64,000 bases of DNA from Methylobacter sp. (GTDB lineage: Bacteria; Pseudomonadota; Gammaproteobacteria; Methylococcales; Methylomonadaceae). Under the pieces are notes generated by a model, which was not told the DNA's origin, ran no database searches, and saw only the letters and a list, made by a program, of their open reading frames with translations. The DNA lies in contig JAQUOU010000003.1 in the NCBI GenBank assembly GCA_028716975.1, forward strand, positions 62,001 to 126,000. Reading direction: 5' to 3'. Shown here piece by piece: positions 18,181-27,000 of this stretch. Numbering within the stretch: position 1 is the stretch's first letter; each line of letters begins with the position of its first letter. A program made the translations under genes and the position numbers.

Positions 18181-19023
18181 CTAATTGGTTGTCGATACTG
18201 CCGACTGCGGCATAGGTTGATTGGGTATTTGGTTAGGTGTTATCGGCTCGGCCCAGACAGCCATGTAGGTAAGAGTAGCCGCTCCAATGACAGTCGAGAA
18301 AGATGCATCGGCTGCATCGCGGCCTGTGCCGATACGCACGAATCCTTCAACCGGCGCCATTCGCGTCGCATCAAACAAGTACCAGCGGGAGCCCAGATAG
18401 GCTTCAAAAAATCCATGAAAATCCGGCGGCTGCAACCCTACGGCATATCCTGAAACATAACGGGCGGGAATGCATAATGCCCGGCATAAGGCGATGGCAA
18501 GATGGGCGTAATCCCGGCATACCCCTGAGCGCTGTATGAATACATCACAGGCGCTGGAGCTTGCGTCAGTGCTGCCTGATTGATAGGTCAGACTGCCGTT
18601 TATCCAGTCGCATATTGCTGTTACCCTGGAAAATCCAGGCTGTGAGTGGCCGAATTTTTTTAAGGCAAAAGGGGTCAAACGATCAGATTCGCAATAACGG
18701 CTGGGATTAAGATAGGGCAATACTTCAATCGGCAATTGGGAGTACCCGGTCTCGATAATTCCTGATGTATCATAAATTTCAGGATATAAATCCACCTTCG
18801 CGCGGTAATTGAGCTGCAATTCGCAGGGTTCGACAGTAAGCCGGTACACTTGAATATCTTCCATGCCCAAACTGCTGGCTTCGTATTGAATATTGGGGTT
18901 TAACTGCAAAGTTTCGTCGCTGATGTTTTGGTGCGCGGTTCGTGCCGCCGCCAGGTTAAAGAGAAAACTCGTGGTGCTGGTGACCGAATATGTTAAATCG
19001 CAGCCTACTTGAATTGTTGACAT
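18181..19023 (-). CDS. transglutaminase-like cysteine peptidase family protein
   Basis: A 280-residue cytoplasmic protein with an N-terminal beta-rich domain (about 1-120) and a transglutaminase core. The catalytic triad is visible: Cys169 in SGVCRDYAH, His203 in DFHGFFEAY and Asp218 in FDATRMAP. This two-domain type is commonly clustered with Anbu peptidase, a circularly permuted ATP-grasp protein and an alpha-E protein. Here only the Anbu gene is present, 45 bases upstream on the same strand, so the two form an operon. Substrate unknown. Confidence 0.88.
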   Translation of the reverse strand: MSTIQVGCDLTYSVTSTTSFLFNLAAARTAHQNISDETLQLNPNIQYEASSLGMEDIQVYRLTVEPCELQLNYRAKVDLYPEIYDTSGIIETGYSQLPIEVLPYLNPSRYCESDRLTPFALKKFGHSQPGFSRVTAICDWINGSLTYQSGSTDASSSACDVFIQRSGVCRDYAHLAIALCRALCIPARYVSGYAVGLQPPDFHGFFEAYLGSRWYLFDATRMAPVEGFVRIGTGRDAADASFSTVIGAATLTYMAVWAEPITPNQIPNQPMPQSAVSTTN

Positions 19024-19067
19024 GATAGTTAACCTCTCTTGGAGTGTAGTAAATAAATGTGCCTGAA

Positions 19068-19796
19068 TTAGTTTGATTTATCAGAAAACAGCGGTGTGCA
19101 CCAGTTCATTGGAAAGTCATTGACTGTTGCCGATAAGCGCTCTTGCCACCACTCGGCAGCTTGAGCTAAGGCCGCGGATTCAAAACGATGTTGTTGCAGC
19201 CCCTGGTTATGGGCATTGAATACTAGAATATCGATGGGAAAATCAACATCGGTAACGCTTGTACACGTAGCGTCAAAAGCAAGATAAGCGAGTGCGACCG
19301 CTTTTTCAAGACTGGCATCGGCTTGCAGCAAGCGGTCCAGAATCGGTTTACCGTAAGGCGTCCGGCCTATAATAAAATAAGGCGCATCAGTGGAGGCTTC
19401 AACCCAGTTACCTTCCGGATAAATATAAAATAAGGTGGGTTCATCATCACCTGACAAGCGTCCGCCAATGATGGTATTCAGGTTGAAATGCAGGCCGCTT
19501 CCTCCCAGCGATGCCTCATCTTCCAATCGCACTTTACGAAGCTGCTCGCCGAAGCAATTGGCAACTTTATATAACCTGTCATATTGCATAGCTTCCTCAG
19601 CAAGATGATCTTCAAAGTAAAGAATGGTTTTATCACGCAAAGACCGTAGCCCTGAAGTCATAACGAAAATGGGTAGGCCGCCATGTTCTACATAAGATAA
19701 CTTGCCTTTTTTCAAGCGCTCGCTGCCTTTGGTAATCTGCGTGTCAGCCAGTGCCACTAACCCGTTCTTTACTTTAATTCCTATACAAAAAGTCAT
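19068..19796 (-). CDS. Anbu-type proteasome-like peptidase
   Basis: A 242-residue member of the proteasome/HslV superfamily. The start MTFCIGIKVKNGLVALADTQ places the catalytic Thr at position 2, with Asp18 and a Lys near 32 as the expected partners; Met1 would have to be removed. The length exceeds HslV (about 175) and fits Anbu (ancestral beta subunit), which self-assembles into open rings without a known ATPase. No HslU is present. Its neighbour downstream is the transglutaminase, its usual companion. Confidence 0.85.
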   Translation of the reverse strand: MTFCIGIKVKNGLVALADTQITKGSERLKKGKLSYVEHGGLPIFVMTSGLRSLRDKTILYFEDHLAEEAMQYDRLYKVANCFGEQLRKVRLEDEASLGGSGLHFNLNTIIGGRLSGDDEPTLFYIYPEGNWVEASTDAPYFIIGRTPYGKPILDRLLQADASLEKAVALAYLAFDATCTSVTDVDFPIDILVFNAHNQGLQQHRFESAALAQAAEWWQERLSATVNDFPMNWCTPLFSDKSN

Positions 19797-20260
19797 TTTT
19801 ATATCCTAGGCCGAAGCTGATTTTAAAAGAGCATGTAAGTAAAAACTGTCTCATTAGTTTACGGTTTATTGGGGGGTTTGTGGTAAAACCCAGGCACTTA
19901 CAGCACGTATAATCTGTGTTATTAACAGTCTCATAAAAAATATCTCCAGGCAATCTGCCTATTTGCTTATCAAAAAACCACATTTTAAGGTCTTTTTATA
20001 GGGAACAGGCGCTTTTGGTCTGTTCGATAGAACACACACAGTAACTCACCAGTTTTAGCTATGAGGGCTAAGTCCAAAATAATACCTTAAAAATTGCAGC
20101 TTTTCATATCCAAACCTTGTGCCGGAATATTTTCACTTTATTCAGGATGGGTTGGATACCGCACAGACCCTGCATTCTTCAATTCGTAATCTTATGCCTT
20201 ATAAATAATAAAGATGCTGGGTAAAGTACTGAGCGCCTAATTAAACTTCAGGAATGAAAT
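19797..20260. other. 464-base non-coding interval
   Basis: Spacer between the divergent Anbu and diguanylate cyclase genes. I see no credible ORF, repeat or RNA gene; short open frames here lack ribosome binding sites and family features. Confidence 0.55.
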
Positions 20261-21079
20261 ATGGATAAATATAATATATACAATAACCTGGATACCTATG
20301 GGGCAGAATATGCGAATGCTGGACACGAGTATTTGAGTCAACAGCATAACCCTCAAGACATTATAAATTTTAACTCGCCTCCCACTGCACTTTCGGAGAA
20401 AGCCGATCTCATTAAAGTGATCGCTACTCAACATCAGCAGTTAAAAGCTGCACGGCAGCAAATTAAAGCACTTAAGGAAACGAATGCCGGTCTCAGGCAA
20501 AAATTAATCCGAGTCGTTAAAAAATACGCTCACACGCGTTATTACGGAAAACACGATGAATTGACCGGACTTCCAACCAGAAGATTATTGCTGGAAAGGC
20601 TTAGACAGGCAACGGTACTGGATATACAGCAACAACGGCATGTGGCACTACTTTTTATTAATCTTGACAGATTTAAGAATGTCAATGATACCGTCGGATA
20701 TGCCGCAGGAGATCAGTTATTGCAGGAGATAGCCCAACGATTGGCCGCCGGGGTTCGTCATGGCGATACAGCTTGCCGATATGGCGGAGACGAATTTGTA
20801 ATCTTGCTGCCGGATATTGAGGGCCGGGAAGGGGCAGTGGCGGCAGCAGAAAGAATCCGTAGCCGTCTGCATGGGTCTTATATCATAGAAGGCAATGATC
20901 TTAAAGTAGCCGCAAGTACAAGTATAAGCACCTCCATAGTGCCTGTAGATGGGCAATTTTATAGCGATCTGCTTAAGCAGGGTGATGTGGCCTCCTATCT
21001 TGCCAAAGCGGGAAACGCCACCATAACCCTGAATTTTCAACAGGATGCGCAGCCCCATACGACGCTTGATGCAGAGTAG
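20261..21079 (+). CDS. diguanylate cyclase (GGDEF domain)
   Basis: A 272-residue soluble protein: an unrecognised N-terminus, a predicted coiled coil (about 45-90, with many Gln, Lys and Leu) and a GGDEF domain (about 100-260). The catalytic motif is intact (RYGGDEF), and RHGD just before it matches the RxxD inhibitory site, so product feedback is expected. HDELTGLPTRR marks the domain start. It should make cyclic di-GMP. AGGA upstream of the ATG is the likely ribosome binding site. It heads a run of stress genes in the same direction. Confidence 0.9.
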   Translation: MDKYNIYNNLDTYGAEYANAGHEYLSQQHNPQDIINFNSPPTALSEKADLIKVIATQHQQLKAARQQIKALKETNAGLRQKLIRVVKKYAHTRYYGKHDELTGLPTRRLLLERLRQATVLDIQQQRHVALLFINLDRFKNVNDTVGYAAGDQLLQEIAQRLAAGVRHGDTACRYGGDEFVILLPDIEGREGAVAAAERIRSRLHGSYIIEGNDLKVAASTSISTSIVPVDGQFYSDLLKQGDVASYLAKAGNATITLNFQQDAQPHTTLDAE

Positions 21080-21106
21080 GCGGTGTGATATTAAATAGGA
21101 GTTTTT

Positions 21107-21733
21107 ATGCTTAAAAAACTGGCTCTTGCAAATATTCAATCCTTGCGTAAGCAAGCTCTTCGGCATGTCGATGAGGATGCTTTTTCGATTAAGTGTACTG
21201 TGGACCGGCAAAGGGTATTGAAATTGCTTAATGAGGTTCTGGCCATCGAGATCACTGGAGTATTGCGTTACCGGCGCCATTATGCCCTGACCAAAGATAT
21301 TCAATCAAAGAGTATCGCTGACGAGTTCCTGATTCATGCCAATGAAGAACAATGGCATGCCGACCAGCTTGCCGAGCGCATCGGGCAGTTAGGGGGAGAG
21401 CCCGAGTTGGTAACAAGCGTAATCACCCCGTATTGCCAGGAACAGCAAGATGAAAATGCAAGTTTAGAAGTTATGATTCAGCAAGACCTGCGCGCGCAAC
21501 AAACTTCTATTGACCGTTATCGCGACCTAATTGAGTTCATCGGCGACCATGATTTTATAACTCGCCGCATGCTGGAAGGTATCCTGATTCTGAAGGAAGA
21601 GCATGTCGATGAGTTGGCGGAATTACTGGAAAGTTTACCGGAAGAACGGAGAAAAGAGGCATGGGACAGTGATCAAACTAATTTTAAAAAACCTGAATCC
21701 AGGCCAGTAAAACAGTTGATTTCCAATGTGTGA
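21107..21733 (+). CDS. ferritin-like / bacterioferritin-like protein
   Basis: A 208-residue four-helix protein. The di-iron ligands typical of bacterioferritin and its relatives are visible: EITGVLRYRRHY in helix A, EEQWHADQLAERI in helix B, and LEGILILKEEHVDELAELL in helix D. The N-terminal 35 residues and basic C-terminal tail are extensions beyond the bundle. A role in iron storage or peroxide protection is inferred; these broader ferritin-like proteins are often general-stress genes. It lies 27 bases after the diguanylate cyclase gene. Confidence 0.82.
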   Translation: MLKKLALANIQSLRKQALRHVDEDAFSIKCTVDRQRVLKLLNEVLAIEITGVLRYRRHYALTKDIQSKSIADEFLIHANEEQWHADQLAERIGQLGGEPELVTSVITPYCQEQQDENASLEVMIQQDLRAQQTSIDRYRDLIEFIGDHDFITRRMLEGILILKEEHVDELAELLESLPEERRKEAWDSDQTNFKKPESRPVKQLISNV

Positions 21734-21867
21734 TACCGCACCGACATTAACAAGCCTTCCCCGTAAACTTTAACCATCTTATATCATCATGTCTTTACAG
21801 CATGCGTGAATGTAAGCCCAAGTCAATAATAAGCAACTTTATTCCAATTATTTAACGGAGACACGTT

Positions 21868-21948
21868 ATGGGTAAGTATTTTTTAGGCTGGCTGATGGGT
21901 GTGCCGGTGGTTGTTCTGGTCATTATTTATTTGTTTTTCAATCATTAA
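21868..21948 (+). CDS. 26-residue membrane peptide
   Basis: The frame encodes MGKYFLGWLMGVPVVVLVII plus YLFFNH: a short positive N-terminus and a single hydrophobic helix. GGAG at 21857-21860 gives a good ribosome binding site 7 bases upstream. Very similar tiny proteins occur widely in proteobacteria with no assigned function. A regulator of a membrane complex is possible but unproven. Supported by ribosome binding site, composition and position in the stress cluster. Confidence 0.6.
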   Translation: MGKYFLGWLMGVPVVVLVIIYLFFNH

Positions 21949-22084
21949 GGCCCAGAACGTCGGGATCCACTCACAGCGATTAAAAAAGACAGTCAATACG
22001 GGAATGCCGGGTTGACGTGGCATTTTTTAAAATCATAGCATTTTGAAAATTCCCTCATTCTATTTTATTTTTTAGGAAATCATT

Positions 22085-22345
22085 ATGGAAGCAACAGAGA
22101 AAACCAACAATATAGATGAAACTGTTAACAGACTTAGATCAGGAGCTCACGAAGCCGTTGATAAAGCAGCCGATGTTACTACACAGGCGGCAGAAGTGAT
22201 GAGTCAAAAAGGCGAGCAATTGATGAATATGGAGCAGCAGTTTTTGGAAAATTGCCGGACATATATCCATGAAAAGCCGGTAACGTCACTAGGCATAGCC
22301 GTAGGAGCGGGCTTTCTTTTAAGCCGTATATTGAGTGGCCGTTAG
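22085..22345 (+). CDS. DUF883 (ElaB/YqjD-like) membrane protein
   Basis: An 86-residue protein with a helical amphipathic body (about 1-60) and a C-terminal membrane anchor with glycine motifs (TSLGIAVGAGFLLSRILSGR). This matches the ElaB/YqjD/DUF883 family, stationary-phase tail-anchored proteins; YqjD of Escherichia coli binds ribosomes at the membrane. It lies in the stress-gene run with its own 130-base upstream gap. Confidence 0.88.
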   Translation: MEATEKTNNIDETVNRLRSGAHEAVDKAADVTTQAAEVMSQKGEQLMNMEQQFLENCRTYIHEKPVTSLGIAVGAGFLLSRILSGR

Positions 22346-22533
22346 ATCATCCGCTTTATTGCTGAGGCGCTAACAGGTTACAGCGAACAACAGCGGCTTA
22401 ATCCCATGCTCATTAACGATACTGTTTAACATTAAATAAAGTTGATGATAATTAATTGAATTAAAAGGATAAAGCGGGCAAGGATGCCATTCAGTTATCG
22501 TGAATAAAAATACTTATAATGAAGGAGATTATT

Positions 22534-22941
22534 ATGTCTATACGATTATTGTTAGCTATGCTCAGTGTAATAGGCAGTTTACTACTGATTACCGGTCCGG
22601 TTCGGGCAGGAGAAAGTGGCGTCATTTTTCTGGCAGCTGATTCGGCATTGGAAAATACCGGACGCAATGCTCGCGACAAGGCTGATGCTAATTTAACTCC
22701 AGACGAACAAAAGGAAGACAAAGGAGATATCAAAATCACGGCTCATATACGTAAAGCCGTGGTCAAGGATAAATCGCTATCACTTAACGCTCATAACGCA
22801 AAAATTATTACCCGTAACGGCATAGTAACTTTGCGCGGACCCGTAGAAAGTGAAGCCGAAAGCAACAAACTTCAACAAATTGCCAAGCAAACGCATGGTG
22901 TAACGCAAGTAGATAACCAACTTGAAATTAAAGCGCCGTAA
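22534..22941 (+). CDS. periplasmic BON-domain protein
   Basis: A 135-residue exported protein: signal peptide (MSIRLLLAMLSVIGSLLLIT, cleavage after VRA near residue 25), a linker and one BON domain (about 70-135; ITAHIRKAVVKDKSLSLNAHNAKIITRNGIVTLRGPV). OsmY-type BON proteins bind membranes and protect the envelope under osmotic stress. AAGGAG just upstream selects the ATG at 22534 rather than the in-frame ATG at 22519. It is followed after 16 bases by the next gene. Confidence 0.88.
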   Translation: MSIRLLLAMLSVIGSLLLITGPVRAGESGVIFLAADSALENTGRNARDKADANLTPDEQKEDKGDIKITAHIRKAVVKDKSLSLNAHNAKIITRNGIVTLRGPVESEAESNKLQQIAKQTHGVTQVDNQLEIKAP

Positions 22942-22957
22942 AGGCGAGGAGAAAGTC

Positions 22958-23479
22958 ATGACTAAAGCAGTTTTTTGTATTGCCCAAAACACCGATCAGG
23001 CAGAAATCATTGTTAATGATTTGAAGACGGCCGGTTTTTCCAACAATGATATATCAGTGCTGTTTCCGGACAAATCCACCACCAAGGATTTTGCTCATGA
23101 AAAACACACCAAAGCGCCTGAAGGCGCCGCCATTGGCGGGACAGTGGGTATAGGCACCGGCGCCGCCCTCGGCTGGCTGGCCGGAATTGGCAGCTTGGCT
23201 ATTCCAGGCATAGGTCCATTCATAGCCGCAGGCCCTATCATGGGCGCATTGAGCGGCGCGGCAGTAGGCGCCGCGGCTGGAAGTTTGACCGGCGCTTTAA
23301 TCGGGGTGGGTATTCCGGAGTATGAGGCTAAACGCTATGAAGGCAAAATCAAGGGTGGAAGCGCCTTGATTTCCGTACATACGGCAAGCACCGAAGCACG
23401 TAAAAAAGCGACCGATATCTTCGAAAAGGATCATGCCGAGGACATTTCATATACGGAAGAAGAGTCGGTACATACTTAA
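22958..23479 (+). CDS. glycine-rich general-stress-type protein
   Basis: A 173-residue protein. The N-terminal 45 residues form a small alpha/beta unit (AVFCIAQNTDQAEIIVNDL) like general stress protein 17M. A Gly/Ala-rich hydrophobic middle (about 55-120) follows, then a C-terminal unit (GGSALISVHTASTEARKKATDIF). This layout is seen in DUF3341/general-stress annotations; the function is not known. AGGCGAGGAGAAAG before ATG 22958 decides the start. It is probably cotranscribed with the BON gene. Confidence 0.75.
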   Translation: MTKAVFCIAQNTDQAEIIVNDLKTAGFSNNDISVLFPDKSTTKDFAHEKHTKAPEGAAIGGTVGIGTGAALGWLAGIGSLAIPGIGPFIAAGPIMGALSGAAVGAAAGSLTGALIGVGIPEYEAKRYEGKIKGGSALISVHTASTEARKKATDIFEKDHAEDISYTEEESVHT

Positions 23480-23530
23480 GCATAAGGATTGTTATTAACA
23501 CTAACCAAATAATCACACAGGAGATTTATT

Positions 23531-23974
23531 ATGACTACCGTTGAAACAATCGACAAATTACTGAAAAATGAATTATCAGCCACGGAAACTTATCAGCAAG
23601 CGATGGACAAGCTTCGCGAAGATGCTGTGCTGGCTGAATCGGAGTACATAACGCCTATTTATGAGGATCATAAACAGGCGGTATCCACTTTGCAGGACCA
23701 AGTCCGGCAACTGGGAGGAACGCCATCTGACGGCTCTGGAGCTTGGGGCGTATGGGCGGAAATAGTTCAGGGAGGCGCTAATATGATGGGTAAGGAATCT
23801 GCGCTTAAAGCATTGCAAAAAGGCGAAAAAAGCGGCGCGGAGGATTATGAGGAAGCCCTTCAGGAGGCCGATTTACCTTCCGAGGTTCGCTCATTGATTG
23901 AAACCAAGCTGCTGCCTGCCCAGCAATCCCACATCCGCACATTGGATCGGCTTCTGGACGCAGCGACTGCTTAG
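23531..23974 (+). CDS. DUF2383 (PA2169-type) four-helix protein
   Basis: A 147-residue helical bundle of the ferritin-like superfamily. NELSATETYQQAMDKL, ITPIYEDHKQAVSTLQDQVRQLGG and LLPAQQSHIRTLDRLL are the family blocks carrying Glu and His at possible metal positions. Relatives are stress or spore-coat proteins of unknown activity. AGGAGATTTATT precedes the ATG. A good terminator follows, closing the stress cluster. Confidence 0.85.
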   Translation: MTTVETIDKLLKNELSATETYQQAMDKLREDAVLAESEYITPIYEDHKQAVSTLQDQVRQLGGTPSDGSGAWGVWAEIVQGGANMMGKESALKALQKGEKSGAEDYEEALQEADLPSEVRSLIETKLLPAQQSHIRTLDRLLDAATA

Positions 23975-24010
23975 GCTTTTCAGTCTTGACAGGGAATGTT
24001 AAATTAATGT

Positions 24011-24050
24011 CAGCGTGGGCTATAACTGTTCACGCTGTCCTTATTTTTTT
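24011..24050 (+). terminator. intrinsic terminator after the stress cluster
   Basis: CAGCGTG (24011-24017) pairs with CACGCTG (24031-24037), loop of 13 nt, followed by TCCTTATTTTTTT. It lies 37 bases after the DUF2383 stop codon. Confidence 0.78.
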
Positions 24051-24152
24051 AATTTACCGGATATAAAAAATTCCAACTCGCGTGTTTTAGCTTTCGGGCA
24101 GGGTAATAAATTTACCGGTTAAAGTAATAATGAAAAAAGAGTTATCTTTTAA

Positions 24153-24398
24153 CTTGATTAGCAAGAATCTTCCGCTAAGCGCGGATACCGTCATACCGGC
24201 AGGGATTCACTCCGGGCCTTCCTGCCCGGAGCCCTTCGGGTAAATGCAAATTCGTTCCAGACGAATTTGTGCCGGTATCCAGGCTACAGGGATGTGAGCT
24301 ACGAAAGCCATCCCTGGCTTCTGGGTTCCGGCAATCCCTGCCGGAACGACGAAAAAGGATGCATTTTACGCATTGGCGGATGATTCTTGCTAATCAGG
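24153..24398. repeat. family B MITE-like element, copy B1
   Basis: Terminal inverted repeats CTTGATTAGCAAGAATC (24153-24169) and GATTCTTGCTAATCAGG (24382-24398) differ at one position. An 8-bp direct repeat TCTTTTAA flanks the element (24145-24152 and 24399-24406), a likely target duplication. The 246-bp interior has no gene and shares the module TCACTCCGGG...GGTAAATGC with other repeats here. Confidence 0.82.
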
Positions 24399-24560
24399 TC
24401 TTTTAAAATGTTGCCGCCGATAGCCGGCAGCAGGAGTATTAGTAAGTATTTATTAAATATAAACAATAGCTTAGGCTAATGACCAGATATATTGTCGTTA
24501 ACAATATGTATGGCGCAAGCTTTTACCACCTATGTAAAGACAAGGGCTAAATAGTATTCA

Positions 24561-25835
24561 ATGTCAGCAATACTTGAAAAATGTTCTGCCGGACTGCTGA
24601 ATACGCGGCAAGAATTAATTGCGCTTTACCAACGAATCCGCAATACCAGCATTGCCCTATGCGAGCCGTTGAATCACGACGATTTTCAAATTCAAAGCAT
24701 TGTAGAGACCAGCCCTCCTAAATGGCATCTGGCGCATGTCACCTGGTTCTTTGAAACTTTTGTCCTGCAGGATTTTTTGCGGAATCACCAACCGTGCAAT
24801 CCTGATTACAGTTATTTATTTAATTCGTATTACCAGACGGTCGGCAGCATGAACGCGCGCGCGAAACGCGGCTTATTGTCCCGTCCGGCTCTTGAGCAGG
24901 TCTACCAGTATCGTTCTGATATTGACAAACGCATATTAGATCTGCTCAGTGAGATTGATGAAAGCCGCTGGCATAAAATTGCTTTCCGGGTAGTTCTTGG
25001 GCTGCACCATGAGCAGCAACACCAGGAACTGCTGTATATGGATATTAAACATAACTTATGGAGCAATCCTTTGCGGCCGGCTTATCTGGAGCCGCGGCCC
25101 CGGCGCATGAGTGATAGCCCGGCGGAATTAAAATGGGAACAGCGGCAAGGCGGCTTGGTAACTATCGGCAGTGATGCAGATACCTTTGCTTTTGATAACG
25201 AGCGGCCCCGGCATAAGGTCTGGCTGGAGCCTCACCGTTTGAGTTCCAGGCTTATCACTAATACTGAATACGGGGATTTTATGGATGATGGAGGTTACCA
25301 GCGGCCTGAATTATGGTTGTCGGACGGCTGGCGTCACAGCCGCGAAAACCAATGGAACTCGCCGCTTTATTGGGAGATGCATGAAGACCAATGGCATGAA
25401 TTTACTTTATATGGACTTGAGCTTTTAAAGCCGGCGGCCCCCGTCTCGCATATCAGTTATTACGAAGCGGATGCTTTCGCACGTTGGGCTGGAAAACGTC
25501 TTCCGTTAGAAGCCGAGCTGGAAAGAAAGCTGCTGGAAATACCGCTGAATGGACATTTTAGCGATAGCGGTGTTTTTCACCCGCAGGCAGGCGAGGGCCA
25601 ATATTACGGCTCATTATGGGAATGGACCGCCTCGCCTTATCTCGCCTACCCGCGCTTTAAACCAATGCAGGGCAGCCTGGGCGAATACAATGGCAAGTTC
25701 ATGTGCAACCAGTGGGTGTTACGCGGAGGCTCCTGCGTTACAGCGCAGGATCATATCCGCCCAACGTACCGTAACTTTTTCTATCCCCATGATCGCTGGC
25801 AATTTGCCGGGATCCGGCTGGCGGAGGACTTATGA
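24561..25835 (+). CDS. egtB: ergothioneine biosynthesis protein EgtB
   Basis: A 424-residue iron-dependent sulfoxide synthase. The N-terminal DinB-type domain carries the iron ligands: a His in KWHLAHVTWFFETF and two in LHHEQQHQE. The C-terminal formylglycine-generating-enzyme-like domain (about 195-420) ends with WVLRGGSCVTAQDHIRPTYRNFFYPHDRWQFAGIRL. It joins a cysteine donor to trimethylhistidine (hercynine) with oxygen. It overlaps egtD by 4 bases (ATGA), so the two are coupled. No egtA, egtC or egtE gene is nearby. Confidence 0.93.
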   Translation: MSAILEKCSAGLLNTRQELIALYQRIRNTSIALCEPLNHDDFQIQSIVETSPPKWHLAHVTWFFETFVLQDFLRNHQPCNPDYSYLFNSYYQTVGSMNARAKRGLLSRPALEQVYQYRSDIDKRILDLLSEIDESRWHKIAFRVVLGLHHEQQHQELLYMDIKHNLWSNPLRPAYLEPRPRRMSDSPAELKWEQRQGGLVTIGSDADTFAFDNERPRHKVWLEPHRLSSRLITNTEYGDFMDDGGYQRPELWLSDGWRHSRENQWNSPLYWEMHEDQWHEFTLYGLELLKPAAPVSHISYYEADAFARWAGKRLPLEAELERKLLEIPLNGHFSDSGVFHPQAGEGQYYGSLWEWTASPYLAYPRFKPMQGSLGEYNGKFMCNQWVLRGGSCVTAQDHIRPTYRNFFYPHDRWQFAGIRLAEDL

Positions 25836-26800
25836 TGAATGCCGTCAGCAAAAAAATCAGTTTTCACGATTTTCAGCCTGAAGTGGAAAGTTTTCGTCAG
25901 GCCGTGCTTGATGGATTATCCCGTAAACCAAAGCAAATTCCACCCAAGTTTTTTTATGATGAGACCGGTTCAAAACTTTTTGAAGCGATTCTCGAGCAGC
26001 CGGAATACTATATTCCCCACATTGAAAGAAAATTATTACAGACACATGCTGACGAATTTGCCGCATTAATCAAGCCGGGCGCTGTATTAATTGAACCCGG
26101 CAGCGGCAGTTGCGAGAAGGTGCAATTGCTATTGGAAAGCGTGCTCCCGGCGGCCTATGTGCCTATGGATATTTCCGGGGCCTTCCTTCAGCAATCAGCC
26201 TGCGATTTGGGGCAGCAGTTCCCGTGGCTGCCTATCTATGCAGCCTGCCTTGATTTCACGCAGAAAATGATTTTGCCGCAAGACGTGCCGCAAGGCCGTC
26301 GCGTCGTATTCATTCCGGGCTCCAGCATTGGCAATTTCGAACCGCTGGAAGCTCAGCACTTCCTCGCCGGAATTCATCGTCTGGTAGGTAAAGAGGGCGG
26401 ATTGCTGGTCGGGGTAGACCGCAAAAAAGACCCTGCTATCCTGAATGCGGCCTATAACGATGCGGCAGGTATTACAGCGGAGTTCAATTTAAACCTGCTG
26501 GACCGCATCAATAGTGAACTTGACGGCAACTTTGCGCGCGATAAGTTCGGGCATTATGCTTATTACAACGGCCATTTGGGCCGTATCGAAATGCACCTGG
26601 TCAGCCTAAAAGCTCAGCAGGTCACTATTTCCGGTGAAGATTTCCGCTTCACGGCCGGGGAATATGTGCATACCGAGAATTCCTATAAATACAGTCCCGA
26701 TGAGTTTATTAATCTGGCCAATGCCGGAGGCTTTAAGCATCAAAAAATTTGGTCGGATAATCATCATTACTTCAGTATTTATTTTCTTGAAGCTTATTAA
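25832..26800 (+). CDS. egtD: L-histidine N-alpha-methyltransferase EgtD
   Basis: A 322-residue SAM-dependent methyltransferase that trimethylates histidine to hercynine, the first step of ergothioneine synthesis. Seen: the N-terminal GLSRKPKQIPPKFFYDETGSKLFE block, the SAM loop LIEPGSGSCEKVQLLLE (about residue 87), FIPGSSIGNFEP and the C-terminal EYVHTENSYKY. It is the second gene of the egtBD operon and is followed by repeat sequence rather than another pathway gene. Confidence 0.94.
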   Translation: MMNAVSKKISFHDFQPEVESFRQAVLDGLSRKPKQIPPKFFYDETGSKLFEAILEQPEYYIPHIERKLLQTHADEFAALIKPGAVLIEPGSGSCEKVQLLLESVLPAAYVPMDISGAFLQQSACDLGQQFPWLPIYAACLDFTQKMILPQDVPQGRRVVFIPGSSIGNFEPLEAQHFLAGIHRLVGKEGGLLVGVDRKKDPAILNAAYNDAAGITAEFNLNLLDRINSELDGNFARDKFGHYAYYNGHLGRIEMHLVSLKAQQVTISGEDFRFTAGEYVHTENSYKYSPDEFINLANAGGFKHQKIWSDNHHYFSIYFLEAY

Positions 26801-26824
26801 GGAAATTTCTGAACCCGTTGATTC

Positions 26825-27000
26825 TGCTCATGGTTCGACAAGCTCACCACGAACGTAATCGATAAGGCTCACTTGAACGTAGGTGGAGAGTTCACCATGA
26901 ACGGAGTTAACAAGACTGTCTTGAATATGGACGAAAAGTTACCGTTCGTCCTGAGCTTGTCGAAGGAAGCTTGTCGAAGGAAGCCGAGCTAAGGATTGTT
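26825..27000. repeat. dispersed GTTCG...GTCGAAGG repeats
   Basis: GTTCGACAAGCTCACCACGAACG and, further on, GTTCGTCCTGAGCTTGTCGA followed by two GAAGGAAGC units form an inverted pair typical of this family. Related sequence occurs near 11960-12100, 28037-28170 and 60309-60361. No gene is seen up to 27355 (about 355 further bases). A degenerate AGAAAGTAGAATTAG near 27042 may be a remnant of a family A end. Confidence 0.7.
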
